A stretch of DNA of 64,000 nt, taken from positions 1 to 64,000 of the forward strand of contig JABWCP010000002.1 of assembly GCA_013360215.1 (NCBI GenBank), read 5' to 3'. The notes beneath the pieces are model-generated. The model was not told the DNA's origin and searched no databases. It worked only from the letters and a program-made list of their open reading frames with translations. Each line of letters starts with the position of its first letter. Position 1 is the first letter of the stretch. The position numbers and the translations under genes were made by a program. Positions 8,729 to 17,451 of this stretch are shown piece after piece. This DNA is from a bacterium. Its GTDB lineage: Bacteria; CLD3; SB21.

Positions 8729-11700
8729 ATGAACATCCGTAATTCATCTATTCTGCTTACGATCATACTTTCGTTGATCCTTTCTACGCCGGCACATACA
8801 CAAGTGTCGAGCGCCGATACGGATTTTTTATATGCCCGTAAGCTGTATGATGATAAGCTCTATGCGCTCGCAGCGCAGGAATTCGGAAAATTTATACGAA
8901 ACTATCCTTCCGATATGCGCATCCCGGATGCCCGGTATTATTCGGGTATGGCGCAGTTTAATGAAAAAAATTATGAACAGGCGCGACGTGATTTTCAATT
9001 CCTTGCGATCGATTATCCCAAAGATAAACGTGCGCCGGATGCCTGGGCCAAGATAGCAGAATGTTATGCGGCAATGGGGGATTATTCCTCTGCGGCCAAT
9101 GCGCTTACGAGTATTGCAACATTTTATCCCACCGCACCCAATGCCGTGACGTCCATTATCGAAGCCAGTGAGTATTTTATCAAAGCGGGTGATCTGCGCA
9201 GCGCTAAAGATCGTTTGCAAAAACTCATCGCCGATCGTCCCGATATTCCGGAAGCTAATGTCAGCCGCTTCAAACTGGCGATGCTTCTCAAAAATGAAAA
9301 CGATTGGCCGGCCGCTTCCGGTGCACTGCAAACGGTCATTGAAAAATCAAAAGATCAGGAATTGGTGGCTTCGGCCATGTTTGAACAGGCGGGAATCGCG
9401 GATCGCCTTGGTAAATCCGATGAAGCGCGAAATGCTTATGTCCGAATCGTAACACGATACAGTAAGACCAAGGTCAACGTATATGCCTTGTTCGAATTAG
9501 GCAATATTCTATTCAGAGAACGTAATTTTATCGATGCGCGTAAAAACTTTGAAATCGTCATTTCCAATACACTTGCTCCGGAGCCACTCAAACATGCCGC
9601 GCAGATCAATCTTGGCGATATGCTTTTCGTCAATGAGAAATATACTCTGGCGCTTGATCTGTATAAACGTGTTTCATCCGAAAAAAACGATAGTCTAAAT
9701 GCATTAGAGGCCAATTTTAAATCCGGTTTAGCCTCGGAAAAACTAAATCTCCCGGTCGCCGCCGGTGATTATTATTATACTATCACAGAACAATATGCCG
9801 CAGCTTTTCAAACATCCGAATTTGTCAAATGGTCGACACTCAAGTTAGCGCAAATTTCATTTCAATTAAAACGCTATAAAGAAGCGGGTCGTTATTATGA
9901 AGATTATATCACTAAATACCCTAAATCCGGCGATTTAGATCGCGTCTTATATGATCGCGGTTTATTGCTCAAAGACCGGTTAGCTGATTATGCGGAAGCA
10001 TCGCGCATGTTTACGCGCCTGATCAGCGAATTTCCGAACAGTGAAAAAATAGATGACGCATACCTTGCTTTAGCGCAGTCGTTGCGTATGGATAATCAGA
10101 TATCTGAAGCTCTTGATGCATTAGAGAAACTTAAAAGTAATTATCCCGGAACATTACTTTGGAATGATGCGTTGAATGAGCGCCGACGTATCGAATATTT
10201 TCATCAATACGGTAATAATACGACCACGCAAAGTATAATATATCTGATCGGCAATCTTATCGAAGATAAGCCGAAAGACGAAATCACATTTGCTTACGCG
10301 CGTTTATTTTTTGAACAACTCAAAGATTATGAGGGTGCGGCTGGGTTATTCAAAAAAACCATCCTTTCAACTAAAAACCGCGCTTTGACGGAAGAAGCTT
10401 TATTTTATCTCGCTCAAACCTATGACCGTATATCAGAAATGAAGCCAACACAGGCCGGTTATGCGGACAGCGCTGTCGGTGTGTACAAACAATTAGCCGT
10501 AGGCAAATATGCCGATGTCGCCACGTTGCGTGTCATCGAAAGCACACTGAAAACGATTAGTAATTCTACCGATCGCCAGAGAAAAGCTAAAGAGATGTAC
10601 ACCGGATTGCTGGAACGATTTCCCGGTTCAACGCTAAAGCCGAACATGCTCAAAGGATTGGGTGATGCGATGATGGCGCTCGGTGAATTAAAACCTGTTA
10701 TTGTCCCACAGGTTCCTTTCGTTACCAAAAGTAAAGATAAATCACCCGTTACTGCAAAACCCGATTCACTGAAACCATTGAGTTCGGCGATGCAATGTTA
10801 TGAAGCGATTATAAAAGATTTTCCGGACAGCCCTGTGGCCGAAGATGCGTTTTATAGTATGGCCGAAGCGTATTGGTTTTCCAAACAACCGGATTTGTAT
10901 TATCAGACTTTGATCCGGTATGCGGCACAATATCCACGCGGGCGCTATATCGTCAAAACAAAAATGCTAATGGCACGCTATAAAGAGGAAAAATCTGATT
11001 ATGCGCTTGCTTTGAATAATCTCAATGAGATCATCACGCATTATTTTTACACACCGTATGCCGATAGTGCAGCTCAATCCGTAGGACATAACTATCTTTT
11101 GTCAGGCCAATATACCCAAGCGATCAAAGCGTACCTTAATGCACGCACACAGGGCGAGTCCGCATTGGAGCAGATGGATATTATTGCCGCGCAACAAAAA
11201 ATACATCATCCGCTTGATTACCGGTTGGCTTATTGCTACGACAAATCCGGTAATTTTACCAAAGCGGTGGAATACTACGAAGCGTATCTTTTTCCGGATA
11301 ACAAAGGCGAATACGCGTTGCATGCACTGACAGCGCTTGCACAGATGTATGAGAAGAAGCAAGATTTTCAGATTGCACTGCCTTATTATCAACGTATCGC
11401 GCAGTTATATCCGGAGACCGAAGCCGGATTTAAAGCGCTGGCACGGGCATCGGAGATGTACTTCAATTCCGAGCAATACGATTCGGCAAAAGTAGCGTTT
11501 ACGAAGCTAGCGTTATATACCAAAGATAAAATGCAGCAAATTGTTTTTGAGTCGCGCACGATCGTATGCGCATACCGTCTGGGTCAAATCGTCGAAACAG
11601 GAAAGTTGGAAAAAGACTTTAATAAAAAATACGAATCGGATAAAAACCTGAAACTTTTATTGTTGAATTATAACGCAGAATTTTTATTCGAATTAGGTCG

Positions 11701-12526
11701 TTATTATCAATACAATAAAACGCGTGCCGATTACGCTCAAGCTGTAAAAACATATACGCGTGTGATCGAAGATTATAAAACGGCGGCCATCATGCCTGAA
11801 GTTTTGTTTGAAATGGGAGTGATTAAGTTTAATGAAGGCAAGAGTAAAGAGGGTTTCGAATACTTTCAGCAAATTCCGCAAAAATGGCCGGATAGTGACA
11901 TACTTCCGCGTGTCCATCTGAGAACGGCATTTGAAGCTTTTCGCCTAGAAAATGTTCAGCTCGCTGTTGAGGCCTCTAAGTTGGCGCTTCAAAATCCACG
12001 TATCAAATTAGCCGATGCCAAATTGGGAACTAATTTTTTGATCAAAGTGTATAAAGCCGCGGGATATTATGAAAACGGGTTGATGCTTATGCAGCAATAT
12101 CTCGAACGTTTTCCGGACGACGATCCGGCAACGATTTGGGCCATGCGTATAGACATCGGCGCCATGCACAAAAACTTGAAGTCCTTTGATCGCGCGCTTG
12201 AGTATTTTAAAGATCTGATCAAAACGGCTTCCGGTGAAGACGAGGCGGAAATTCAATTTAATATCGCAGAAACGTATTGGGCGATGAATAATTTCGAACA
12301 GGCCTTGTTGGAATACTTACGCATCCCATATTTGACATTGGGGAAAAAATTCGATTGGTCCAGTGCTGCAAAAAGCCAAGCGGCGGAATGTTACGTGAAA
12401 TTGTCCAAATACGATGAAGCTATACGAATGTATAATGATATTATTCGTGTCAATGGTCCGCAAAGCGAATACAGTGCCTATGCCAAACAACGAATCGAAC
12501 AAATACAAGGCCTGAAAAAGAACTGA
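8729..12526 (+). CDS. Large secreted tetratricopeptide-repeat protein
   Basis: A 1265-residue protein with an N-terminal signal peptide (residues 1-25, hydrophobic core followed by THTQ-like cleavage region AHTQ) and then TPR-type helical pairs almost end to end. Recurrent signatures are A..F...YP.S....A.Y..A and Y..G....A...Y......YP, the BamD/YbgF-like pattern. No catalytic motif is visible. I expect a periplasmic or outer-membrane-associated scaffold for protein-protein contacts; similar very long TPR proteins are common in FCB genomes, and exact partners are unknown. It starts 22 bases after the helicase gene and its TGA overlaps the ATG of the next gene by one base (TGATG), so translation of the phosphatase is probably coupled to it. 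Confidence 0.85.
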   Translation: MNIRNSSILLTIILSLILSTPAHTQVSSADTDFLYARKLYDDKLYALAAQEFGKFIRNYPSDMRIPDARYYSGMAQFNEKNYEQARRDFQFLAIDYPKDKRAPDAWAKIAECYAAMGDYSSAANALTSIATFYPTAPNAVTSIIEASEYFIKAGDLRSAKDRLQKLIADRPDIPEANVSRFKLAMLLKNENDWPAASGALQTVIEKSKDQELVASAMFEQAGIADRLGKSDEARNAYVRIVTRYSKTKVNVYALFELGNILFRERNFIDARKNFEIVISNTLAPEPLKHAAQINLGDMLFVNEKYTLALDLYKRVSSEKNDSLNALEANFKSGLASEKLNLPVAAGDYYYTITEQYAAAFQTSEFVKWSTLKLAQISFQLKRYKEAGRYYEDYITKYPKSGDLDRVLYDRGLLLKDRLADYAEASRMFTRLISEFPNSEKIDDAYLALAQSLRMDNQISEALDALEKLKSNYPGTLLWNDALNERRRIEYFHQYGNNTTTQSIIYLIGNLIEDKPKDEITFAYARLFFEQLKDYEGAAGLFKKTILSTKNRALTEEALFYLAQTYDRISEMKPTQAGYADSAVGVYKQLAVGKYADVATLRVIESTLKTISNSTDRQRKAKEMYTGLLERFPGSTLKPNMLKGLGDAMMALGELKPVIVPQVPFVTKSKDKSPVTAKPDSLKPLSSAMQCYEAIIKDFPDSPVAEDAFYSMAEAYWFSKQPDLYYQTLIRYAAQYPRGRYIVKTKMLMARYKEEKSDYALALNNLNEIITHYFYTPYADSAAQSVGHNYLLSGQYTQAIKAYLNARTQGESALEQMDIIAAQQKIHHPLDYRLAYCYDKSGNFTKAVEYYEAYLFPDNKGEYALHALTALAQMYEKKQDFQIALPYYQRIAQLYPETEAGFKALARASEMYFNSEQYDSAKVAFTKLALYTKDKMQQIVFESRTIVCAYRLGQIVETGKLEKDFNKKYESDKNLKLLLLNYNAEFLFELGRYYQYNKTRADYAQAVKTYTRVIEDYKTAAIMPEVLFEMGVIKFNEGKSKEGFEYFQQIPQKWPDSDILPRVHLRTAFEAFRLENVQLAVEASKLALQNPRIKLADAKLGTNFLIKVYKAAGYYENGLMLMQQYLERFPDDDPATIWAMRIDIGAMHKNLKSFDRALEYFKDLIKTASGEDEAEIQFNIAETYWAMNNFEQALLEYLRIPYLTLGKKFDWSSAAKSQAAECYVKLSKYDEAIRMYNDIIRVNGPQSEYSAYAKQRIEQIQGLKKN

Positions 12527-13338
12527 TGATGACCGAAATTCCACGACAGGCGCGCAGCGTCGCTATTGGTGCGGCATTACAAGCGGCACGTATTATTACC
12601 GACTATTACGGGCGCGTATTTACGATTGATGCTAAGTTGCATAATGACTTTGTAACCGAAGTGGATCGTAAATCGGAAGAAGTTATCATACAGCACATTT
12701 TACGTGCTTTTCCGGATCATGCTATTTTAGCGGAAGAAACCGGTAAACATCGGAACGAAAGTCCTTTTCGATGGATTATAGACCCGTTGGATGGTACCAC
12801 TAATTTTATTCACGGGATGCCTATGTTTGCCGTAAGCATTGCGCTGGAAGTGTATGGTCAGTTAGCGGTGGGCGTTGTATATGAGCCGTTGCGCAAAGAA
12901 ATGTTTGTCGCCGAACGCGGTAAAGGCGCCTTTTTAAATGACCGCAAGATTCGGGTGTCTGTCACTACGGAGTATAATCGTTGTCTTTTAGCAACCGGAT
13001 TTCCTTTCAAAACGTTTGATTTTATTGACGACTATCTCAATATATTTAAAACATTCATGACGCAAACGGCGGGTATTCGAAGACCCGGCTCCGCCGCATT
13101 GGATCTATGTTATCTTGCCTGCGGTCGTTTTGACGGTTTTTGGGAACTCAACCTCAATCCTTGGGATATAGCTGCCGGTACGTTGATTATACAAGAAGCC
13201 GGCGGACGTATTACCGGTTTTGACGGGCAAAATAATTTTTTATACAAAGGTCATGTAATCGGTTCCAACGGTATTTTACATGACTGGATGCTTTCGAATA
13301 TTCAGAAATCACTCGGAGAGAAAATTAGTTTACTCTAA
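12526..13338 (+). CDS. suhB: Inositol-1-monophosphatase family protein
   Basis: Mg2+-dependent, Li+-sensitive phosphatase fold, 270 residues, the normal length. The metal-binding signatures are complete: AEETG with Glu70/Glu71, DPLDGTTNF beginning at Asp86 with Asp89, and NPWDIAAG with Asp214. In bacteria this family includes SuhB (inositol-1-phosphatase and an rRNA-transcription accessory factor), CysQ-like and histidinol-phosphatase-like members. The sequence best fits the SuhB/IMPase group, but substrate cannot be settled. Two consecutive ATG codons are present at the start; the first overlaps the TPR-gene stop codon. Confidence 0.9.
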   Translation: MMTEIPRQARSVAIGAALQAARIITDYYGRVFTIDAKLHNDFVTEVDRKSEEVIIQHILRAFPDHAILAEETGKHRNESPFRWIIDPLDGTTNFIHGMPMFAVSIALEVYGQLAVGVVYEPLRKEMFVAERGKGAFLNDRKIRVSVTTEYNRCLLATGFPFKTFDFIDDYLNIFKTFMTQTAGIRRPGSAALDLCYLACGRFDGFWELNLNPWDIAAGTLIIQEAGGRITGFDGQNNFLYKGHVIGSNGILHDWMLSNIQKSLGEKISLL

Positions 13339-13370
13339 ATATACATTCACTTAACTAAATGAGGTGTACT

Positions 13371-13727
13371 TTGAATCCAATAATGATGATGTGGTTGATG
13401 GGTGGTAATCCGGCTCCGGGCGGTGCAGCACCGAATCCTTTGCTGAGTTTTTTACCTTTTGTGTTTATCATTGCGATCATGTATTTCATGATGATTCGTC
13501 CTCAGCAAAAACGTCAAAAAGAACATCAAGCGATGGTGAGCGCTTTGGCGAAAGGGGATAAAGTAATTACGGTCGGCGGTATCCATGGTGTAGTCCAAGG
13601 TACCAAAGAGACGACGGTATTGGTAAAAATAGCTGATAATGTAAAAGTCGAAATCGAACGTTCGGCTGTAACCACCGTTGTCAAAGGTTCCGGCGAAGCA
13701 TCCGCTGAAGTAAAATCGGCCGAATAA
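13371..13727 (+). CDS. yajC: Preprotein translocase subunit YajC
   Basis: Small single-span inner-membrane protein that associates with SecDF and SecYEG. The transmembrane helix (FLPFVFIIAIMYFMMI) is followed by the diagnostic RPQQKRQKEHQ.MV..L.KGDKVITVGGI.G motif. An ATG at 13359 is in frame, but it lies inside the probable ribosome site GAGGTG (13361-13366), so I prefer the TTG at 13371, which sits six bases after GAGG; the ATG triplet at 13383 is a second possibility. SecD and SecF are not in the window. It is in the same transcriptional direction as def downstream, 11 bases away. Confidence 0.93.
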   Translation: MNPIMMMWLMGGNPAPGGAAPNPLLSFLPFVFIIAIMYFMMIRPQQKRQKEHQAMVSALAKGDKVITVGGIHGVVQGTKETTVLVKIADNVKVEIERSAVTTVVKGSGEASAEVKSAE

Positions 13728-13738
13728 CCGATTTCATT

Positions 13739-14239
13739 GTGAAAGTGGTTTTATACGGCGATCCCATTTTGCGCTCAGTTTGTAAACCGGTCATTGCTAT
13801 TACGGACACGTTACGCATGACGATCGCGAATATGATCGAAACGATTGCTGAACACCAAGGCGTCGGTTTGGCGGCACCGCAAGTGGGCATGAGTGAACGT
13901 TTTGTCGTCATTGATCCGCGCCTAATGGATCGCACCGAAGAAGTGATCGTGATGATCAATCCGGAAATACGCGAAAGCGACGGTTCCAATGTATTTCGCG
14001 AAGGTTGTCTGAGCCTTCCCGGGATTGAGGCTGAAATAAGGCGCCCTGCGGCAGTTACAGTTAGTTATACCGATATGGATAACTTATCACAGACGAAGCG
14101 TTTTATCGGAGTAAAGGCCCGTATCGTGCAGCACGAAATAGATCATCTCAACGGTGTCTTATTTACCGATTATTTGAATCCTGTGTGGCGGTGGCATTTA
14201 TTGCGAAAAGTAAAACGTCGGATTAACGGTAAGGCTTAG
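13739..14239 (+). CDS. def: Peptide deformylase
   Basis: Removes the formyl group from the N-terminal methionine of nascent proteins. All three metal-site motifs are present: GVGLAAPQVG (residues 41-50), EGCLS with Cys90, and QHEIDHLNG with His132, Glu133 and His136. Length 166 fits the type I enzymes. The start is GTG with no clear Shine-Dalgarno site, 11 bases after yajC, so it probably depends on read-through translation. thiS follows after 2 bases; a methionyl-tRNA formyltransferase gene, the usual neighbour, is not seen. Confidence 0.96.
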   Translation: MKVVLYGDPILRSVCKPVIAITDTLRMTIANMIETIAEHQGVGLAAPQVGMSERFVVIDPRLMDRTEEVIVMINPEIRESDGSNVFREGCLSLPGIEAEIRRPAAVTVSYTDMDNLSQTKRFIGVKARIVQHEIDHLNGVLFTDYLNPVWRWHLLRKVKRRINGKA

Positions 14240-14241
14240 CT

Positions 14242-14445
14242 ATGAAGATTAAAATCAATGGTACGGTTTACGAATTGGATTCTGTAACAACAATTGATGA
14301 TGTGCTCCAACATTTTGGTGTTTCATATGCACATGGTGTCGCTGTGGCTGTTAATTACGACGTAATTTCTAAAGATCGCATTCAAACACAAACGGTATGC
14401 GAGGGCGATGAAATCGAAATCATAAGAGCAACACAGGGCGGCTAA
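14242..14445 (+). CDS. thiS: Sulfur carrier protein ThiS
   Basis: A 67-residue beta-grasp protein ending in the required Gly-Gly (TQGG). The C-terminal glycine is adenylated by ThiF and converted to a thiocarboxylate that donates sulfur to thiazole synthase ThiG in thiamin synthesis. It lies 2 bases after def and is followed by a hairpin terminator and then thiG. No ThiF, ThiE, ThiC or ThiH is in the window. MoaD is an alternative for a GG-ending beta-grasp protein, but size and the adjacent thiG favour ThiS. Confidence 0.92.
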   Translation: MKIKINGTVYELDSVTTIDDVLQHFGVSYAHGVAVAVNYDVISKDRIQTQTVCEGDEIEIIRATQGG

Positions 14446-14459
14446 AGCTTAGTTTATAA

Positions 14460-14492
14460 AACCCCGCTTTACGGCGGGGTTTGCTATTTTTA
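14460..14492 (+). terminator. Hairpin terminator between thiS and thiG
   Basis: An 8-base GC-rich stem (AACCCCGC at 14460-14467 with GCGGGGTT at 14474-14481), 6-base loop, followed by a T-rich stretch at 14487-14491. The stem is strong; the T-tract is interrupted by GC, so some read-through to thiG is possible. Confidence 0.75.
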
Positions 14493-14508
14493 TTAAAACG
14501 CGTATATT
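14481..14508 (+). promoter_or_regulatory. Possible sigma-70 promoter for thiG
   Basis: TTGCTA (14481-14486) and TATATT (14503-14508) are separated by 16 bases, lie directly after the terminator hairpin and end 28 bases before the thiG start. This would let thiG be transcribed apart from def-thiS. I saw no TPP-riboswitch-like element in the 91-base gap. Confidence 0.4.
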
Positions 14509-14536
14509 CAAAAAAGAATGTTTAGGAAAATAAAAT

Positions 14537-15307
14537 ATGAGTGCGTTGGTAATTGGCAAATATTCCTTCAATTCACGGTTGATTGTCGGTACGGGAAAAT
14601 ATAAAGATTACGATGAAACCAAAAAAGCGCTTGAAGAGAGCGGTGCAGAAATGATTACCGTGGCGCTTCGACGTGTTGATCTCACTAAACCCGACGACAA
14701 GAATCTGCTCGATTATATCGGTTCAAAATACACGTTACTTCCTAATACAGCCGGTTGCTACACGGCTAAAGATGCGGTTCTGACCTGTAAATTGGCACGG
14801 GAAGCCTTAGGTGCGACATTGGTCAAGCTGGAGGTTTTGGGTGATCCGCGTACATTATTTCCGGATAATGAACAGCTTCTCGAAGCCGCACAAATTTTAG
14901 TCAAAGATGGTTTTACCGTTTTGCCATACTGTATTGATGACCCGATCGTTTGTAAAAAACTAGAAGACATCGGTTGTGCCGCCGTCATGCCCTTAGCTGC
15001 GCCGATCGGTTCCGGTTTAGGAATTCGTAATCCGTACAATCTTGCTATTATCATTGAACATTCCAAAGTGCCTGTCATCGTTGATGCGGGTGTCGGTACA
15101 GCGTCCGATGCAGCGATTGCAATGGAGCTTGGTTGCGATGGTATTCTCATGAATACCGCTATCGCCGGAGCAAAAAATCCCATCAAAATGGCACGCGCAA
15201 TGCGTTTGGCCGTCGAAGGGGGACGTTTGGCTTATGAAGCGGGGCGTATCCCGAAAAAACTTTATGCTACGGCTTCCAGTCCTATAGAGGGTGTTATTAA
15301 GACCTAA
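14537..15307 (+). CDS. thiG: Thiazole synthase
   Basis: Condenses 1-deoxy-xylulose 5-phosphate, dehydroglycine or glycine-derived imine and ThiS-thiocarboxylate to the thiazole phosphate of thiamin. TIM-barrel protein of 256 residues, the family length. The recognisable conserved segments are [10 protein letters not shown] near the N-terminus, LLPNTAGC, the Schiff-base lysine in [37 protein letters not shown] and [12 protein letters not shown]. The start is preceded by TAGGAAAA. It is separated from thiS by a terminator and a possible own promoter. Confidence 0.97.
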   Translation: MSALVIGKYSFNSRLIVGTGKYKDYDETKKALEESGAEMITVALRRVDLTKPDDKNLLDYIGSKYTLLPNTAGCYTAKDAVLTCKLAREALGATLVKLEVLGDPRTLFPDNEQLLEAAQILVKDGFTVLPYCIDDPIVCKKLEDIGCAAVMPLAAPIGSGLGIRNPYNLAIIIEHSKVPVIVDAGVGTASDAAIAMELGCDGILMNTAIAGAKNPIKMARAMRLAVEGGRLAYEAGRIPKKLYATASSPIEGVIKT

Positions 15308-15375
15308 ATGCTTGCAAATGCCCTCAATAACAAATATGTTTCTACATAATTATTTTACCGAATACGGAACACCTT

Positions 15376-16578
15376 ATGTCCTCAGATGAGTACAAACTTA
15401 CATCGTTAGCGTCTTCTGCGCTTTTCAAAAATATATCCGAAGATGCGCTGCGCCGTTTATTACCGCATTTTACGCTCAAAGTGTATCCGACCAATACGGT
15501 GATTTTTGAAGACGGTAATACGCAACCGGACGGTATGTACATCATTGCCAAAGGGTTCGTAAAAATTTTCAAAAGCGTGCCGGGTGAAGAAGTGCGTCAA
15601 CAAGCTGTAGCTGTACTTCCCGCAGGCAGTTATTTCGGTGAAATGGCGTTATTGGATGAAGAAGTGCGGTCGGCCGGTGCGGTGACAATGTATGAAACGG
15701 AATTATTGTTTTTTCCCAAAGAATCGTTTCATGCATTAATGCATGAAGACTTAAAACTGTCGCATGAAATCATGACGCGTTTAGCAAAAGTGATGAGCAA
15801 ACGTTTGAGGGATACCAACAATCTTTTCCGCGAAGTCGTAAGTTGGGGGTATCGTGCGCGAAAGGAAGTCCGTGACCTAAAATCTAATTTTCTTTCGACC
15901 ATATCGCACGAACTTCGTACGCCGATTCATTCGATTCAAGGTTTCAGTACGTTGATGAAAGAATCCAAAGACGTAGATGATGAAACGAAACAACGTTTCG
16001 TCGAAGTTATTTTGCACGAAAGTAAGCGTTTGGCCGATCTTATCAATGATCTTATTTCATTAGCAGAGATCGAATACGGTTCCATCATAATTGAGCGCCA
16101 TCCCAATAATCTCAAAGAATTACTGAGCAAGGCGTTTGATGAATATAAAGACCTAGCTCGTGAAAAAAATATTAACTTAGAGATGAAAGTCGAAGATACA
16201 TTTCCTATCGTGGCCATGGATGGTCCTCGTTTTATTCAAGCCATTGGTCATTTGATCGAAAATGCAATTAAGTTTACGGGTTTTAGCGGTAACGTAGGTA
16301 TGCATGCGCTGATGACTACCGATGCCATTGAAATCCATGTGCACGACACCGGTTCAGGAATTCCGAGTAAATATGTTGAGCGTATTTTTGATAAATTTTA
16401 TCAAGTAGATCAGACCACGACGCGTTCGGCGGAAGGTGCCGGTATCGGATTATCTCTCGCACGAACTATCGTAGAATTGCATGGCGGAAAAATTATCGTA
16501 ACCAGCGTCGAAGGTAAAGGTTCGACATTTACCGTCACAGTACCGTTATCCCATATTGCATTTCAGGATGGCCGATAA
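15376..16578 (+). CDS. Sensor histidine kinase with N-terminal cyclic-nucleotide-binding domain
   Basis: 400 residues, no signal peptide or membrane span, so cytoplasmic. Residues ~15-130 form a cNMP-binding (CRP-like) barrel with the FGEMALLDEE...RSAGAV phosphate-binding cassette. Residues ~165-235 are the HisKA dimerisation domain with the H-box SHELRTP and phospho-acceptor His178, and ~280-395 is the HATPase_c domain with N-box HLIENAIKFTG, G1 box DTGSGIP and G2 box GAGIGLSLA. An alpha-helical linker (130-165) joins sensor and kinase. It should couple cAMP, c-di-GMP or a related ligand to phosphorelay output. No response regulator is adjacent; the receiver protein at 18449-19111 is three genes away on the other strand and has Glu where phosphorylation would occur. 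Confidence 0.92.
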   Translation: MSSDEYKLTSLASSALFKNISEDALRRLLPHFTLKVYPTNTVIFEDGNTQPDGMYIIAKGFVKIFKSVPGEEVRQQAVAVLPAGSYFGEMALLDEEVRSAGAVTMYETELLFFPKESFHALMHEDLKLSHEIMTRLAKVMSKRLRDTNNLFREVVSWGYRARKEVRDLKSNFLSTISHELRTPIHSIQGFSTLMKESKDVDDETKQRFVEVILHESKRLADLINDLISLAEIEYGSIIIERHPNNLKELLSKAFDEYKDLAREKNINLEMKVEDTFPIVAMDGPRFIQAIGHLIENAIKFTGFSGNVGMHALMTTDAIEIHVHDTGSGIPSKYVERIFDKFYQVDQTTTRSAEGAGIGLSLARTIVELHGGKIIVTSVEGKGSTFTVTVPLSHIAFQDGR

Positions 16579-16590
16579 CCGGTAGCACGT

Positions 16591-17448
16591 ATGCAAAGGC
16601 CGCATATTTTTGTAATCATCTTATCGTATAACGGACGGCATCTCACCGAAGCGTGCGTTCGCTCTTGCTTAGACTCCGATTTCACATCGTTTACTATCGT
16701 GCTGGTTGATAATGCGTCTCCTGACGGGAGCGGCGATTATCTTAAAGAAAAGTTTAGTTCTGAAATTCACTCCGGAAAAATCAAATACATCGGTAATGAA
16801 GCTAATCTTGGTTTTGCGGGAGGAAATAATGTCGGTATTCAATACGCGCTGGACAACAACGCCGACGCTGTTTTATTGTTGAATAACGATACGGTGATGG
16901 ACAAAAAGTGCCTTACTTATCTATCCGAGGGGCTGGCGCACTATCCGCAAGCCGGTATTTTGGGTCCTAAAATCTACTACTTTGAACCGAATGATCAGAT
17001 TTGGTTTGCCGGAGCCGAATTTAAATTATACAAAGGTACGGCGCGACATATTGGCATTCGTGAAAAAGAAAACCTACAATACGAAGAAGCAAAAACGTGC
17101 GATTACATCACCGGCTGTGCGATGCTGATTCGGCGCGATGTTTTTAAGAGCGTGCCGGGACTCAATACTTCATATCATATGTATTCGGAAGATGTAGATT
17201 TTTGCTTCCGAGCAAAACAGGCCGGCTTTGAATTGATGTATATTCCGCAGGCAAAAATTTGGCATAAAATATCTGCTTCAACGGGTGGGCAATTATCATT
17301 ACGAAAAATTCGGTTACGTTTTTTTAGTAATATGAAATTGCTCATCAAATATGCCCGTTGGTATCATTGGTTGACTATTCCGTTTTATTTTTTTGCCGAT
17401 CTGATGCGAATTGCTTTTCGTATTTTGACCGGGGCTATTCGAAATTAG
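16591..17448 (+). CDS. Family 2 glycosyltransferase
   Basis: GT-A fold glycosyltransferase of the rhamnosyltransferase-like GT2 group, 285 residues. N-terminal IFVIILSYNG, then LVDNASPDGSGDYL, NEANLGFAGGNNVG and the DXD-type LLNNDTVMD motif. Further on are GCAMLIRRDVF and MYSEDVDFCFRAKQAGF, which are typical of the acceptor side of this group. A hydrophobic or amphipathic stretch near the C-terminus (WLTIPFYFFADLMRIAF) suggests membrane association. The likely role is building lipopolysaccharide, capsule or another surface glycan; donor and acceptor are not predictable. It starts 12 bases after the kinase gene. Confidence 0.9.
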   Translation: MQRPHIFVIILSYNGRHLTEACVRSCLDSDFTSFTIVLVDNASPDGSGDYLKEKFSSEIHSGKIKYIGNEANLGFAGGNNVGIQYALDNNADAVLLLNNDTVMDKKCLTYLSEGLAHYPQAGILGPKIYYFEPNDQIWFAGAEFKLYKGTARHIGIREKENLQYEEAKTCDYITGCAMLIRRDVFKSVPGLNTSYHMYSEDVDFCFRAKQAGFELMYIPQAKIWHKISASTGGQLSLRKIRLRFFSNMKLLIKYARWYHWLTIPFYFFADLMRIAFRILTGAIRN

Positions 17449-17451
17449 CAT

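Noticed and set aside
8828-9331. 167-residue minus-strand frame inside the TPR gene
   Set aside because: Opposite-strand reading of a well-supported TPR coding region, without any independent feature.
14446-14536. TPP riboswitch before thiG
   Set aside because: The gap is 91 bases, already filled by a terminator and promoter-like elements; the conserved CTGAGA and ACCTGATCTGG-like boxes are missing.
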